DNA of 64,000 bases from contig NC_079888.1 in the NCBI RefSeq assembly GCF_029227915.1, forward strand, positions 3,113,001 to 3,177,000, read 5' to 3'. How positions within the stretch are numbered: the stretch's first letter is position 1; the number at the start of each line of letters is the position of its first letter. This document shows, one piece after another, positions 21,259 through 32,634 of this stretch. Made by a program: the position numbers and the translations under genes. Source of the DNA: Hydractinia symbiolongicarpus. Taxonomy: Eukaryota > Cnidaria > Hydrozoa > Anthoathecata > Hydractiniidae. A model generated the notes under the pieces. That model did not search any database, was not told the origin of the DNA, and saw only the letters and a list, made by a program, of their open reading frames with translations.

Positions 21259-22716
21259 ATGGCATCTAAAAAAACAAAAAGCAAAGGTAAAACTCTTTTA
21301 ACATGCGACGAAATGATGGCTGAGCCTCATCTTAGAACTGTTGGCGAGTGGTCAGAGTTAGGCTTTGAAACTCTAACCATGATTGCGAAATCCTTTCAAA
21401 TTTCAACTGAAGGCAAAACATTGCAAGATATCGCATTCCTTGTTTCAAAAAAATTTCAGGAGGCAGAAAGCCTACCAGAATACAATATCGAAAACCTTGA
21501 ACAGAATTGCGACGAATACGAGGCGAATTCTGCAGAAGGCGGTGAAGAAGACATCAGTTTCATATCACAGGGCTCCTCTTCAGAAACAAAGAGAAAATCT
21601 TTAAAAGCTAAATTTAAGAAGAAAAAGACTTTGCCACACGAACTTAAATCTTTTTTAAGGAATGAGATTCAAAACGAATTTAGAAAACAAAAAATAATGT
21701 CACAGCAGGAAGCTCCGACTTACCGTCCACAGTCACGTCAGCCATCTTTTCGTGTTTCCCCCCAGCGATCTCCGACAGCCGGTTTTGTGGAACACGCCAA
21801 TCTTAAAGATGGCGTGTCAGTCGCAGATCGTTCAGTTGCTGGCCTCACTACTAATGCTTCAACTTTAGCTACTTCGGGTTTGTCTGCGGAAGTGGTAGGG
21901 TAAACTTTATCAATTTCTCTCCATCCAGTTCCTAAGCGAATTTTGGATAAGATTAAGGGCGGTGAGTATGTAAATTTCGACTATTTATTGCCTCCATCGC
22001 TCAATGCCTTAACAACGTCCTTGTTGTCCTTGCCCATGGACGATGGAGGTGAGTACGAGATGAGGATGCGCACCGTGGATGGCACACCCACATTAGCTAT
22101 GTGTAGAAAAAACATAACTAAGTCTCGTATTAAGGATTATGCTTCGTGGAGTTTGGCTTGGAGCTAATATCTTAGTTGTATGCTCCAGTACTCACCACAC
22201 TTAGCTCAGCAGTTAGTCAGATATCAGACGTACATTGCCCAATTTGCCAACCAGTATAATTTTTCATATGTATATGCCTTTGACCAACTACACAGAACAC
22301 ATCTGGCAAATGATACCAGCAAGAGGTGGGATGTTATTGATGACCTGCTATACAACCAGCACCTTAGAGGCGCTCCTGTGTTGCCAAAAAGGAATGCTGT
22401 TGCTTGGGGGTCATCGTCATCTACATCCTCCAGCAGGTCGAGCTATGCATGTTTTATCTGCAATGAAGTAGGGCACTTCGCTAACCAATGCCCCACTCGA
22501 AATGGCCGGTTTACGAAGGCTGATGAGCAGCAGTTTCGGAATGTCCCCCACCAGTTTCGCAGTAATTCCCAGCAACCACGGTGCATTAAATTTAATAGAG
22601 GACTCAGTTGCACATATACCCTATGCACCTACTCTCACAGGTGTTTTTCCTGTGGATCTTCAGGACACCCAGCACTCCATTGCCCACTCAGGTCCTCTAG
22701 GCCAAATACCAAATGA
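21259..22716 (+). pseudogene. DIRS-like gag with two CCHC knuckles, two in-frame stops
   Basis: One frame runs 21259-22716 with stops at 21901 (TAA) and 22165 (TAA). The N-terminal part is Lys-rich (ASKKTKSKGK) with an acidic middle and Ser/Pro/Gln-rich linker. The C-terminus has CFICNEVGHFANQC (CX2CX4HX4C), a CX8CX4CX3H finger and CFSCGSSGHPALHC. These are nucleic-acid-binding nucleocapsid motifs. The RT frame overlaps its 3' end, suggesting the original used frameshifting. The two stops disable this copy. Confidence 0.75.
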
Positions 22717-24305
22717 ATTCTTTCCTGTAAAATCGCTTGTCACAACCCCGGTTAAGGTTGATGTATTAGAGAGTCTCTTGACTGGTCATTCAAACAAAAC
22801 ATTAGTGCGGTTTATTGTATCAGGTTTTAGATATGGATTCAAACTTGGTTTTCAGGACAATGAGTTGAAGTCATGCATAAATAACAACAAATCTTCCATA
22901 GAGTATGAAACCAAAGTTGATGAGGCGATTTTGAAAGACCTGAATAGGGGACATACGGTGGGCCCATTTGCTTCACCACCATTTAAATTACATTGTTCTC
23001 CCCTGGGTGCTGCACCAAAAAAGGATGGGACGGTGCGAGTGGTATTAGACCTTTCTTCACCACATGGACATTCAGTTAACGATGGAATTACCAAAGAGGA
23101 CTATTCGGTCTCCTACTCATCATTCGACGATGCGGTTGAAATGGTTAAAAGGTTGGGTAGAAATTGTTACGTGGCTAAGTTGGACATAAAGCACGCTTTT
23201 AGACTGTGCCCTGTGCATCCTAGTGATTGGCACCTATTAGGTTATAAGTGGAAGGGAAGATACTTTTTTGACGTAGTTCTTCCTTTTGGTGGGCGTTCCT
23301 CTCCTTTCATCTTTAACAACTTTGCTAATATTCTAGAGTGGATATTATTGTGGATTTATTTTGTCAAAAATCTCTTACATTATTTAGATGATTTCATCAC
23401 AGCTGCACTGTCTAAAAATATATGTCAGGCTATAGTAAAGTTGATTAAGGACGTTTTTGACTTGCTTGGTGTTCCGTTGGCTCCAGATAAGATGGTAGGA
23501 CCCTGCAAAGTAATTACATACCTGGGGCATTGAAATAGACACAGTAAATTTTGTTGTTCGTCTCCCACAAGATAAGTTCACTGAATTACTATCTTCACTT
23601 CATAATTGGTTAGGGATGAAGAAATGCACAAAGAGAGAACTGTTATCTCTCATAGGGTCTTTGTCTTTTGCGTGTAAGGTTGTGAAATGTGGTCGAATGT
23701 TCTTACGACGTCTTATTGATCTCTCCACTACAGTTCGTTCCTTGCACCATCATATTTCTCTTACAACAGAGTCTCGCAAGGATATTCAATGGTGGTGTGA
23801 GTTTCTCCCCACTTGGAATGGCATCGCTATTATCCACACTGAAACATTAGACTCCTCTTCCATAAATCTTTTTACTGATGCTTCTGGAGTAGGCATAGGA
23901 GGATTTTTTTCTGGTGCATGGTTATCAATTGCCTTAAACCTTATTCATGAGTATAGTATCACCTTCATTGAGTTATTGGCCATAGTTGTAGCAGTTTTTT
24001 CTTGGGGCGAGGCAAGGAAAAACAAGCAATTAGTGTTATACACAGATAATTTGGCTATTGTTCATGTGTGGTCCTCTGGGTCGTGTCGTTGTCCAAACAT
24101 CATGCATCTTGTACCTTTTTTATTTTTCTACATAGCAGAACACAATATAAACCTCCTGGTACACCACATTAAAGGCCAGCACAATACTTATGCAGATCTT
24201 TTGTCTCGATTGCAGGTACAACACTTCAAACGTCTATGCCCAGAAGCCGAAGCAGATCCAACACCAGTTCCTTCATCGATACTACAACTCTTCAAAGAGA
24301 TTTAA
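22502..24305 (+). pseudogene. DIRS-like reverse transcriptase-RNase H, one frameshift
   Basis: The RT part is in 22502-23533: AAPKKDGTVRVVLDLS, VAKLDIKHAFR (motif A), VLPFGGRSSPFIFN (motif B), YLDDF (motif C). A single extra base near 23525 (GGGGC for GGGC in a YLGIEID segment) breaks the frame, which continues at about 23530-24305. RNase H follows with FTDASGVGIGGFF, an ELLAIVVA Glu, LYTDNLAIVHVW and a late ADLLSR Asp, so all four acidic positions are visible. Correct order and spacing make the assignment secure. The frameshift is the only obvious lesion. Confidence 0.85.
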
Positions 24306-25251
24306 GTCATTATTTAAACTCGTCCATTTCAACAAACACCAGGGCAACATATCGGTCAGGATATCTCTCCTTTGTGAAGCTACATCTGTACCTACCTTTC
24401 CTCTGACAGAATCAACACTTCAACTGTTTGTGACATATTTGGCAAGACGCGTCAAATTTGCCACTATTAAAGTCTATCTTTGTGGGGTTCAGTACGAGAG
24501 TGTAATACGTGGCTTTGACACGAAGATAGCCCACATGGGTCGCCTGTACTATGTTTTGCGTGGCATTAGAAGATGTCATCCAAATTCTGCTTCTCAGAGA
24601 CTACCAATTACACCAGCTGATCTGCGCAAAATGATAATGTTTATAAAAAACTCTATGTTTTCCAACCACGACAAAGCAATGTGGACTTGTCTTATCTTAG
24701 TGGCATTTTTTGGCCTGTTAAGGGTGTCAGAGTATGTTTGCCCCACCACGTCCACTTTTGATACAGAAACTCACCTCACACCTGCTGACATATCCTTTTC
24801 CACGTGTGGTTCAAATGCTGTAATTAACCTTAAGTGCTCTAAAACAGATCCGTTTAGGCTAGGGTGCAAGATTCGCTTAGCAAAAATTGGAGGCTCTCTT
24901 TGTCCTTACAAAGCCATTCAAAATTACCTAGCATTCAGAGGAACCAAACTAGGGCCCTGGTTCACGTTTAGTGACGGAAAGTTTGTTACCCGGAAGTTTG
25001 TTTCTTCATTTCTTACAATAAGCTTGCCTAACAATATTAACATTAACACGTATAGTTTTCGCATTGGTGGTGCTTCGGCTGCAGCTTCCTGCGGGATACC
25101 CGATTCCGCTATTAAAATTATTGGACGCTGGAGTAGTGATTGCTACAGAAGGTATATTCACCTGTCAGACAACGCTTTGAAAGAATGGTCTACTCGCATA
25201 GCAGAGTTAAATGGACTGACAAAAATCTGGGACATTAAGTCTGTGCTTTAA
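24190..25251 (+). CDS. Tyrosine recombinase of DIRS-like element (His site altered)
   Basis: This 353-residue frame overlaps the RNase H end by 116 bp. A core-binding-like N-terminal region precedes the catalytic domain: FFGLLRVSEY (first Arg), LKCSKTDPFRLG, then INTYSFRIGGASAAASCG and IIGRWSSDCYRRYI. The second Arg (SFRIGG) and Tyr nucleophile (CYRRYI) are present. The residue normally His before SFR is Tyr (TYSFR), a single C-to-T change. It would insert the element by site-specific recombination rather than with an integrase. The frame is intact, but the substitution probably weakens it. Confidence 0.85.
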   Translation: MQIFCLDCRYNTSNVYAQKPKQIQHQFLHRYYNSSKRFKSLFKLVHFNKHQGNISVRISLLCEATSVPTFPLTESTLQLFVTYLARRVKFATIKVYLCGVQYESVIRGFDTKIAHMGRLYYVLRGIRRCHPNSASQRLPITPADLRKMIMFIKNSMFSNHDKAMWTCLILVAFFGLLRVSEYVCPTTSTFDTETHLTPADISFSTCGSNAVINLKCSKTDPFRLGCKIRLAKIGGSLCPYKAIQNYLAFRGTKLGPWFTFSDGKFVTRKFVSSFLTISLPNNININTYSFRIGGASAAASCGIPDSAIKIIGRWSSDCYRRYIHLSDNALKEWSTRIAELNGLTKIWDIKSVL

Positions 25252-25689
25252 GCTGAGTTTAACTTAACTTAACTGAGTATATATAGTATGTAGGTTATTA
25301 CAATCCCCTAACATATACAATTTTGAGTTTCAAACGTCTGTAAGGATACTGTAAATGTTGCACTATTCTTTGTATATTTTCCAATATGACAGCAGTTTAT
25401 TAGTTGCAGATATTTATTTACGATTACGTGTTGTGTTAAATCATAGTATGTAGCTAATGTCGTACTTATAGAAGACTACATATTAGTCAACTCTTGGTTT
25501 TTCAATTTGGGGAAATTTGGGGGTGCTGGGCTTCCTTCGTCAGCCGGTTTAGGTGCATATGTCTATTTTGTCGACAGTGATAGAGTTAATTAAGTATTTT
25601 GTAAGTATAGAGCGTGTCAGTTCATGTCAGTCTGTTATAATGAGACAAACGTTTAATTGTCATTAATTGTCATGTACTGTCAAAAGTCG

Positions 25690-26060
25690 GTTGTCAAAAT
25701 GTCAAAAGAAGCCAGTGGCCATATGGTGAAGGAAAAAGAAGCCCGTGGGCCAATCGTTACGATAAAAACCTCACCATAATAGACATGTAGTGTCATGAGT
25801 TCGTTGTCAAAATGTCTAAAAGAAGCCAGTGGCCATTATGTGCAGTAAAAAGAAGCCCATGTGCCAACTGTTTCGATAAACACTCACCATAGTAAGAAAT
25901 ATGTGTCAAGTGTCATGAGTCCGTTGTCAAAATGTCTAAAAGAAGCCAGTGGCCATGTGGTGCAGTTAGAAGAAGCCCGTGTGCCAACTGTTACGATAAA
26001 CACTCCCCATAATAGACATGTAGTGTCAAGATTCAAGAGTCCGTTGTCTAAAGCATGTAG
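25690..26060 (+). repeat. Three tandem ~116-bp repeats in DIRS-like 3' region
   Basis: Units begin at about 25690, 25806 and 25922. Each holds CGTTGTCAAAATGTC, AAAAGAAGCCAGTGGCCAT, GAAGCCC.TG.GCCAA and a CGATAAA..CTC.CCATA segment followed by AGTGTCA. A short partial unit follows. A 73-residue open frame over them is a by-product. Confidence 0.8.
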
Positions 26061-26230
26061 TGCGAATTGTCTTGTCTGTTAAAATGTCAGTAATTTTTTA
26101 ATTGTCTAGTCTGTTACAATGTCAGTAATTTATTTCAGTACTTAATTTTTAACGAAGCCCTAGCACCTCAACCCATACCCCAAAAATATAACTGCAAACT
26201 ATTTAAGAATACATTTTCTACCACTACTTT

Positions 26231-26776
26231 GTGTCGTTTTTACTTCTGAACCATACCAATTATTATGATCGTAAAATTACAAACGATCAAAAAAATCTAA
26301 TCATTGGAGACTCGATGTTAATTGGTTTGGTTGAAAAAGGTTTTAAAGAAAATAAAGTGTCGATTAAAGCGCACTCTGGAGCTTCAACAGATGATATCTA
26401 TCATTACATAAAACCCGAAATTAACAAATCCCCTGACGTAATAATAATACACGGTGGAACAAATGATTTGTCGAAAAACATCAAAACCGTCGACCACTTT
26501 AAAATGATACATGACTATCTCAAAGTTCACTCTCCATCTACTAGGTTAGCTATTTCTGCTTTAACTACAAGAAAGGATATACCTGGTTTTGAGAACAAAG
26601 TTACAGAATCAAACAGTCGATTAAAAAAGTTTTCCGTAAATAATGACATCGATTTCATTAGTAACAACAATATTGATGATTCGTGTTTAAGTACAAAGAA
26701 ATTACACCTGAGCAAGAAAGGAAATTCATACTTGGCAAATAATTTTAATAACTATCTTAACTATTTGAAAGATTAA
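26231..26776 (+). pseudogene. LINE ORF1 C-terminal SGNH hydrolase domain
   Basis: The domain has IIGDSML (block I Ser), AHSGASTDDIYHYI (block II Gly), IIHGGTNDL (block III Asn) and a late KLHLSKKGNSYL (block V His). This is the complete SGNH/GDSL esterase catalytic set. Such domains occur in ORF1 of CR1/L2-type LINEs. The frame joins part A across the nested element. It may act on lipid or acyl esters, but its role in LINE replication is unclear. Some Ngaro elements also carry such a domain. The ORF2 that follows 72 bp downstream and the ORF1 part A sequence favour LINE ownership. Confidence 0.75.
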
Positions 26777-26847
26777 AAATTCGAGATGCAAATAATAGCG
26801 AAATCATTGACAGCACTTATGTTGATCGTGATGATATCAGTGCTTTT

Positions 26848-29231
26848 ATGAAAGGTTTGATGTTATCTCATCCAAAAAATGTTATCTTATCTTACGTAAA
26901 TGTTAATTCGATTATGAATAAACTGGATGACTTGGGCAATGTAGTTTTACAAAATGTAGATGTTCTTTGTATAGGTGAAACTAAGCCTGACGAATCTTTG
27001 CCTGGGGGGCGGTTGATGCTAGATGGCAACAAAAAACCATACAGGCTAGGCAACATTTGTTCATATACCTCCTAAACAGGTTGTCTATCGTAGTTTCAAA
27101 AAATTCTCTGAAGACGCTTTTTCAAATGATCTTAAGGCAAGTCTTGTGACATCCCAAAGTGGAAATTTTACCTCTTTTAATGAAATGCTTTCAAATACTC
27201 TTAGCAGACATGCCCCCTACAAAAAGAGAATCATACGGGGAAATAATAAACCACATATTAGTAAAAAGCCATAATGAAGTGTTCTCGACTAAAAAACATT
27301 TATAATAAAACAAGAAGCGTTAATGACTTTAACAAATAAAAAAGTCAACGGAATTATGTAGTAAATCTGAATAAACTTTCAAAGAGACAGTTCTTTGAAA
27401 AGGTTGAACGTAATAAAACGAGCAGCAGTTCTAAAGATTTCTGGTCAGCTTGTAAACCCTTTTTTAGCAACAAATGTATTTCAAATGAAGCTGTCTCTTT
27501 GATTGAAAATAGTATTGTTGTTCAGAATGAAAAAGAAGTTGCAGATATTTTTAACGATTATTCCACGAATGTTACGTCTTCTCTAGGCATTGTCAAGTGG
27601 AAAAATGATTATGTTTGCACTGAGTTATATCAGATCCTAGATAAGTATTCAGATCACCCGAGCATTAACAACATTAAGGATTTATATAATGACGGATCTA
27701 CTTTCAAATTCTGTCATATTCACCCATGGGAGACTTATCAAGTCATTATGAGTATTAACCACCCCCCCAAAAAAAGTGGTCAAATTTCGACTAAAGTTCT
27801 CCAATCTGTTGCTAGGATTTGTGGTGTTCCTCTCACTGATTGCATTAACACGTGTATCTTAGAAGGCACTTTTCCAACGGAGCTAAAGTTAGCTAGTGTC
27901 ATTCCTATTCATAAACAGGATGACACTACTCTAAAAAAGAATTATAGGCCCATTAGCCTCCTTCCAACCTTATCGAAAGTTTTTGAAAAGCTTCTCTCTT
28001 CAATTAAATGTTTTTTTCCAAAAAATTTTTTCAAGTAATTCTTGTGGATTCCGAGCAAAATATAGTACACAGACAGCCCTGATAAATTTGCTCCATTAAT
28101 GGCAATCTTGTCTTGATAATTCTGGTAAAGTTGGTACTGTTCTTATGGACTTATCTAAAGCATTTGACTGTCTACCACATAAACTTCTAATTGCAAAATT
28201 AGCAGCATATGATTTCAGTCAAAATAGTTTAAAACTTCTTAGGCATTATCTTAGTAACTGATTCCAGAGAGTGAAGATAGGATCAGCTTACAGTATGTGG
28301 CTTGAGATCCTTCTAGGAGTGCCTCAAGGTTCAATATTAGGTCCTCTATTATTTAACATATTTATAAATGATTTTATTTTGTTCATGCAAAGGACAGAAG
28401 TTTGCAATTTTGCTGACGACAATACCCTGTACAGTTGTGCATCATCAATCGATTCTGTTATTTCTGATCTAGAAGTAGATATGGAAAACTCATTGCGTTG
28501 ATTTAAAGCTAACCAACTCGTTGCTAACCCAGCTAAATTTCAGCTCATGTTCTTGGGCATGGATAAGAGAAAATTAGCTTTGTACATCAATCAGAAGCAA
28601 ATTATTCCTTCCTACAGTGTTAAATTATTAGGAATACATATTGACAAGAAACTTAAAGTTGATATACATATAAATACTATTTGTAATCAAGCTACCAAAA
28701 AGTTGCGATGTCTCCAACGTATTAGGAAATTTGTTACAGATCAACAAGCAATACGCCTATGTAATGCGTTTGTTTTATCAACTTTTAAGTATTGTCCTCT
28801 TATATGGATGTACTGTAGCAAAACCTGTAATAATAATGTTAATAGGGTTCACAAAAGAACATTAAGAACAGTAACTGGAGAGTATGAGTGTTCTCTGCGT
28901 GATTTTATCTACTGGCGGTGTTACAATACACACCGCAAATATAAATATTATGTTATCAGAAATTTACAAAAGCTTGTTCGGATCAAATGCAGACTTAATA
29001 AAAAGTCTCCTTTAATACAAGAACACTTCTCACACACTACGTAATTCGAGTGTACTCTGTCTTCCTCCAACTAAATCAGTACGTTTTGGAACAAACTCGT
29101 TGTTATTTAGAAGCTGTCAATTATGGAACTTGCTTCCTCAAAAAATAAAGTTATCTGGTTCTATTGAGGACTTCAAAAAATCGCTAGTATCTTGGACTGG
29201 ACTAAAGTGTTTATGTCCGCTTTGTAAATAA
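26848..29231 (+). pseudogene. LINE ORF2: truncated endonuclease and CR1/L2-type reverse transcriptase
   Basis: The AP-endonuclease start (SYVNVNSIMNKLDDLG..VDVLCIGETK) is visible at 26860-27000. Then a deletion skips most of that domain. Linker and RT follow: LKLASVIPIHKQDD..NYRPISLLPTLSKVFEKLL (27880-28000), VLMDLSKAFDCLP (motif A, ~28140), GVPQGSILGPLLFNIFINDF (motif B, ~28320), NFADDNTLYS (motif C, ~28410). The end reads W.GLKCLCPLCK with a C-x-C-x2-C ending at stop 29229. At least three frames and several stops (e.g. near 27270, 28036, 28260, 28500) show it is dead. Confidence 0.85.
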
Positions 29232-32200
29232 TAGCCCTATTTATATTTGGACAACCTCCTTTATGAAAGTCACTGCGACACAACACCATCCTAAGACCCG
29301 TTGTATCTTTTTTATACCTTACAGCGAGCGCAGCGGAGAAAAAAGACAAAAAGTCCCGGGGCGAAGTTACCTGCGACCGTGCAATAACGTCTCGTTTCTA
29401 TCATTTACATTACTCGCCAAAGAACTTTTCAAAATTCTGAATTTTGGTCAAATCTCCATAAAAGCGGACATCTCGATAAAGCGGACAATCCTTTTTTAAG
29501 CTAACGATTTGGGGATATTAACATAAAACTATTTCTTCCTACACTCAAATTTCAAAAATAACTTTTTTTGAGAGAATTTATGTTAAATATTGCAAATTTA
29601 TGGACTTAGGTTCTGACTATTATATTAATACTCCAGTTCCGTCTGTCTGTGTGTCTGTCCGTCCGTCGGCAAAACAATTAGTCGGTAAAAAAATATTGGT
29701 CACTTGGACGAAATTTGATCACTTTTGGCCGACTAAATTTTTGAATTTAGTCACAAATAAAGAATAATTGCATAAAATTGATAAAAAGTAGCAACGAGAA
29801 AGGAAAAACGGCAAAAAGTTGGTCGAAAAAAAAGTTAGGTTTTTAATTTTTCTCTATAAAACGTCTCCTAAAAACTATAATCTATTAGCTATAAAACATT
29901 TTGTTCACATTTTAATTAGAACAAATCATGTGATAAAACAAATCGACTTGGTCATCTGTATTGTGTATTGTATGCTAAGTTAAATTTTCCGTGATGGGTT
30001 TATAAATTAATGTACCGGCAAAGTAACGAACAATTAACATTGTTATCGTGACAAAAATTTATCTATATATATACACGCCATCCGGATAAGCTACTGCGTG
30101 CGTTGTAAGCATTTTGCCACACGTAGTGTAGTGGATTCGTCTGTTGCTCTCAACTTTTGGGGCCGCGGATCAAATTTTGCTCACTGTCTGAAGTATGATA
30201 ATTTAAAACGTTTATTTGCCTTCTTTAATGAAATTAATGATTTAAAAACAAAATTCCACACGGAGAAAAAATACATATTTAACGATAATAAGAAAACTAC
30301 AAAAATTCTACCCTTTTAAAGAGTTAGCGGATAATTCAATATGTGAATTTTTGTCAAATCTTATTATCTTCCAGCCAAAAATGCATGCAAACCAGTATCC
30401 TCTTTCGGGCAAAACGAAGGTATACTCTGCGGAGACAATAAACTTTAGAATCCCCCCTCCCCACCTCCTCACACACATTAAAAAAAAACTGTTTCCTAAG
30501 GCACGGATATGTGCGTGGAATAACTACATGTGATATGATGAGTTTTCAATAGATTTAAAAAATTTATACACTGCAAAGTGGAGCATCTAGAGTTAGGTCA
30601 AAGAACTAAGAACAGCTTCCTTTGGTCTTTTCTAAATTGGCATAAACCAAAAACACCTGCATATACAGAGGCGAGTTTTGACAACTTTTTTATTGTTACT
30701 CAGTTTCGCAAGTGGGTCCCGACTTGCCTAAATCGCCTAATATGAAGGAGCAGCAGGCAAGTGTTTGAGTTTTTTTCGATTTTTTTGTCTGTTCTCACCT
30801 GGAAATGCCCGCGCCTGTTCGATTCACCGTCTCGTACCGCCAAAGTTATTAGCTCTAGTTAATTCGGACCTTTAATGGTTTTTAAAGTGAGAGTTTTTTT
30901 AACCACCGACGTTCAACTGAAAGCCCCCACGGTACCTTCAGCGTTTCCGGCAAGTACCCTTTTTCATAATCTTAAGCACTATCCTAAACTTGCCATTCCC
31001 GCAATGCAATTTGTGACAACGAACGGGGGTGGGATGGGGGTGGGGGCGTCTAAGTTCCTTGAAGGGAAGGTCGACTCATTTTCAATTTTTTATTTTTTAT
31101 TTTTGTGCATAAAAAGCTTGGGTACGACCCGTGGCTTTGAAGGATTGAATGTTTTTAAAGGATTAAAAGTTTTTAACCGATTAAGTAGTTTTATGGATTA
31201 AAATTTTGAATAACTATCTTCCACATGTTTTTAGACAGAAGCAAGTAGTATTTAAGATAAATTTTGGGTGGGACTTTACGCATCCAACCACGGCGGTCAT
31301 AGAAACCATTTTTTGTTATTTTAATGGTACTTTCCTGCTTTATGTTAGATGTTTAACTTTTGAGCCTCTTACTAAGACAGTATATTGCAGTAAATAATGA
31401 ATGTTAAATGTGGCGTTGTAGAAGTAGTCAGAAAGCCTCATCCTAAGCAAACTCAGACAAACAGTACAGCAACCTTTTGCCACAATTTTTCTGTTGTTGA
31501 AGGCATTAAAGCAAGAACGATTTCTTTATTGGCGTTTTAAGTTATTCTGCGGATAAATTACTGGGTTTTCCTCTGTTTCGGCGTCCTTTTTCTCTTAGAA
31601 ATTCCGCATCAACTCTCCGAAAGATGATTTGACATTAGTAAAATCCGTTACGTTCAATCCACACACGTGACCCTAGGGATCATAAATGTACTGTCTCAAG
31701 TTATGACATTCTCGTTAAAAACCTTGTACAGCTGGCCCTCGTCATAAAACAACAGCGTTGTTGTTTTAATTTTCAAATGTATTTCGTTCCACACATTTTC
31801 CATTACAGATCATATAGATTGCTGCCCCAGTGCAAAGAGTGAAAGTGTAAGAGTGACTTCTAATGAAATACTATGGAAGGGTCTCTCTTAAAGTGCATGA
31901 CTTTTCCCAAACGTTAATTTGCTAGATTTCTGGGACCGCAAGTAAGGAAGTAAGCCAGAAAAGTAATTTAAAGGTGTTTTTTAATCAGAAACATAAATAC
32001 GATGGAAGTTAACTTCAAAACAAACGGAAAGTAAAAAGTTTAGAAAAAAAAATTTTGGTCCCAGAAATCTCGTGTAAAACAAACGAAATAGTAAAGGTGA
32101 AAAATGTTCCGATTTGAGTTTTGTGGGACCTCGCTTAGATTTGTTTTTTTGAAGTCGCGGAACCATAAAACTATCAAAAACAACAACTTTTTTTCTGGGA

Positions 32201-32634
32201 CCGGCAGTGGTCCCAGAAAACTTTTCGGTCCCAGAAAAGCAGCTTGTAAGTGAGAAAAGGTCCCAGTAATCTACCAAATGTACAAACTTACTTACTTACT
32301 TACTTACATACATACTTACTTACTTACTTACTTCACTTTAATTACTTCACTTTAATTACTTCACTTTAATTACTTTAATCTGTTAATTATTTGTTAATGG
32401 TAACAGAATAATAGAGTATATAATCAGTCTCATAGACATCATTTGACAACATTTGTATGACCTATTCATAATTTTTTGCCAGCGCTTCTCCTGACAAAAG
32501 CTTCTTGAAATTTTTGGCTGACTGTTTTTTTTTAATTGGAAAGTTTAGTTAATTTATATACATACTGTACCGGTTTTCAAAAGACTACCACCTACACCAG
32601 TAGCAACAACAAAAACAACAACGTAGGCTGAAAA
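29232..32634. other. AT-rich intergenic stretch between LINE and MFS gene
   Basis: No supported gene is seen. It contains a GTCTGTC-rich low-complexity patch (~29640-29670), a cluster of CTGGGACC/GGTCCCAG 8-mers (31930-32265), a (CTTA)n tract at 32285-32330 and three TTCACTTTAATTAC repeats at 32332-32375. A minus-strand fragment near 31700-31800 (TTTLLFYDEGQLYKVFNENV) looks like a decayed coding piece but is followed by stops. Confidence 0.45.
32285..32380. repeat. (CTTA)n microsatellite plus TTCACTTTAATTAC minisatellite
   Basis: About eleven CTTA units with two CATA interruptions are followed by three copies of a ~14-bp ACTTCACTTTAATT unit. A similar CTTA tract with a CATA interruption borders the tRNA array at 42840-42879. 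Confidence 0.9.

Larger units (their letters stand above)
20894..26180 (+). mobile_element. DIRS-like (tyrosine-recombinase) retrotransposon nested in LINE
   Basis: It carries gag with two zinc knuckles, RT-RNase H and a tyrosine recombinase in that order, which defines the DIRS order of retrotransposons. No methyltransferase is present, so it is nearer Ngaro/PAT-type. It interrupts LINE ORF1 between about 20893 and 26200. Left and right termini were not matched as split direct repeats, so the ends are approximate. All three genes carry lesions. Confidence 0.8.
20281..29260 (+). mobile_element. CR1/L2-type LINE, decayed, with nested DIRS-like insertion
   Basis: The LINE is reconstructed as ORF1 part A (20290-20893), nested DIRS-like element, ORF1 part B with SGNH hydrolase (26231-26776) and ORF2 (26848-29231). 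The 5' junction lies inside a tRNA-Ala satellite unit at about 20280. The 3' end is around 29240-29260; no obvious poly-A or target duplication was identified. Multiple stops, frameshifts and an internal deletion make it inactive. Confidence 0.75.

Noticed and set aside
26231-26776. SGNH domain as part of the DIRS-like (Ngaro) element
   Set aside because: Some Ngaro elements carry one, but ORF2 of the LINE follows 72 bp later and ORF1 coding breaks at the DIRS-like left edge, so LINE ownership fits better.
30098-30319. Possible third tRNA-headed SINE or small gene
   Set aside because: Only a loose A-box-like GTAGTGTAGTGGA segment; no B-box at proper spacing.
31690-31810. Minus-strand coding-like fragment (TTTLLFYDEGQLYKVFNENV)
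   Set aside because: Stops follow immediately and no splice sites or domain could be matched; left as a possible decayed fragment.
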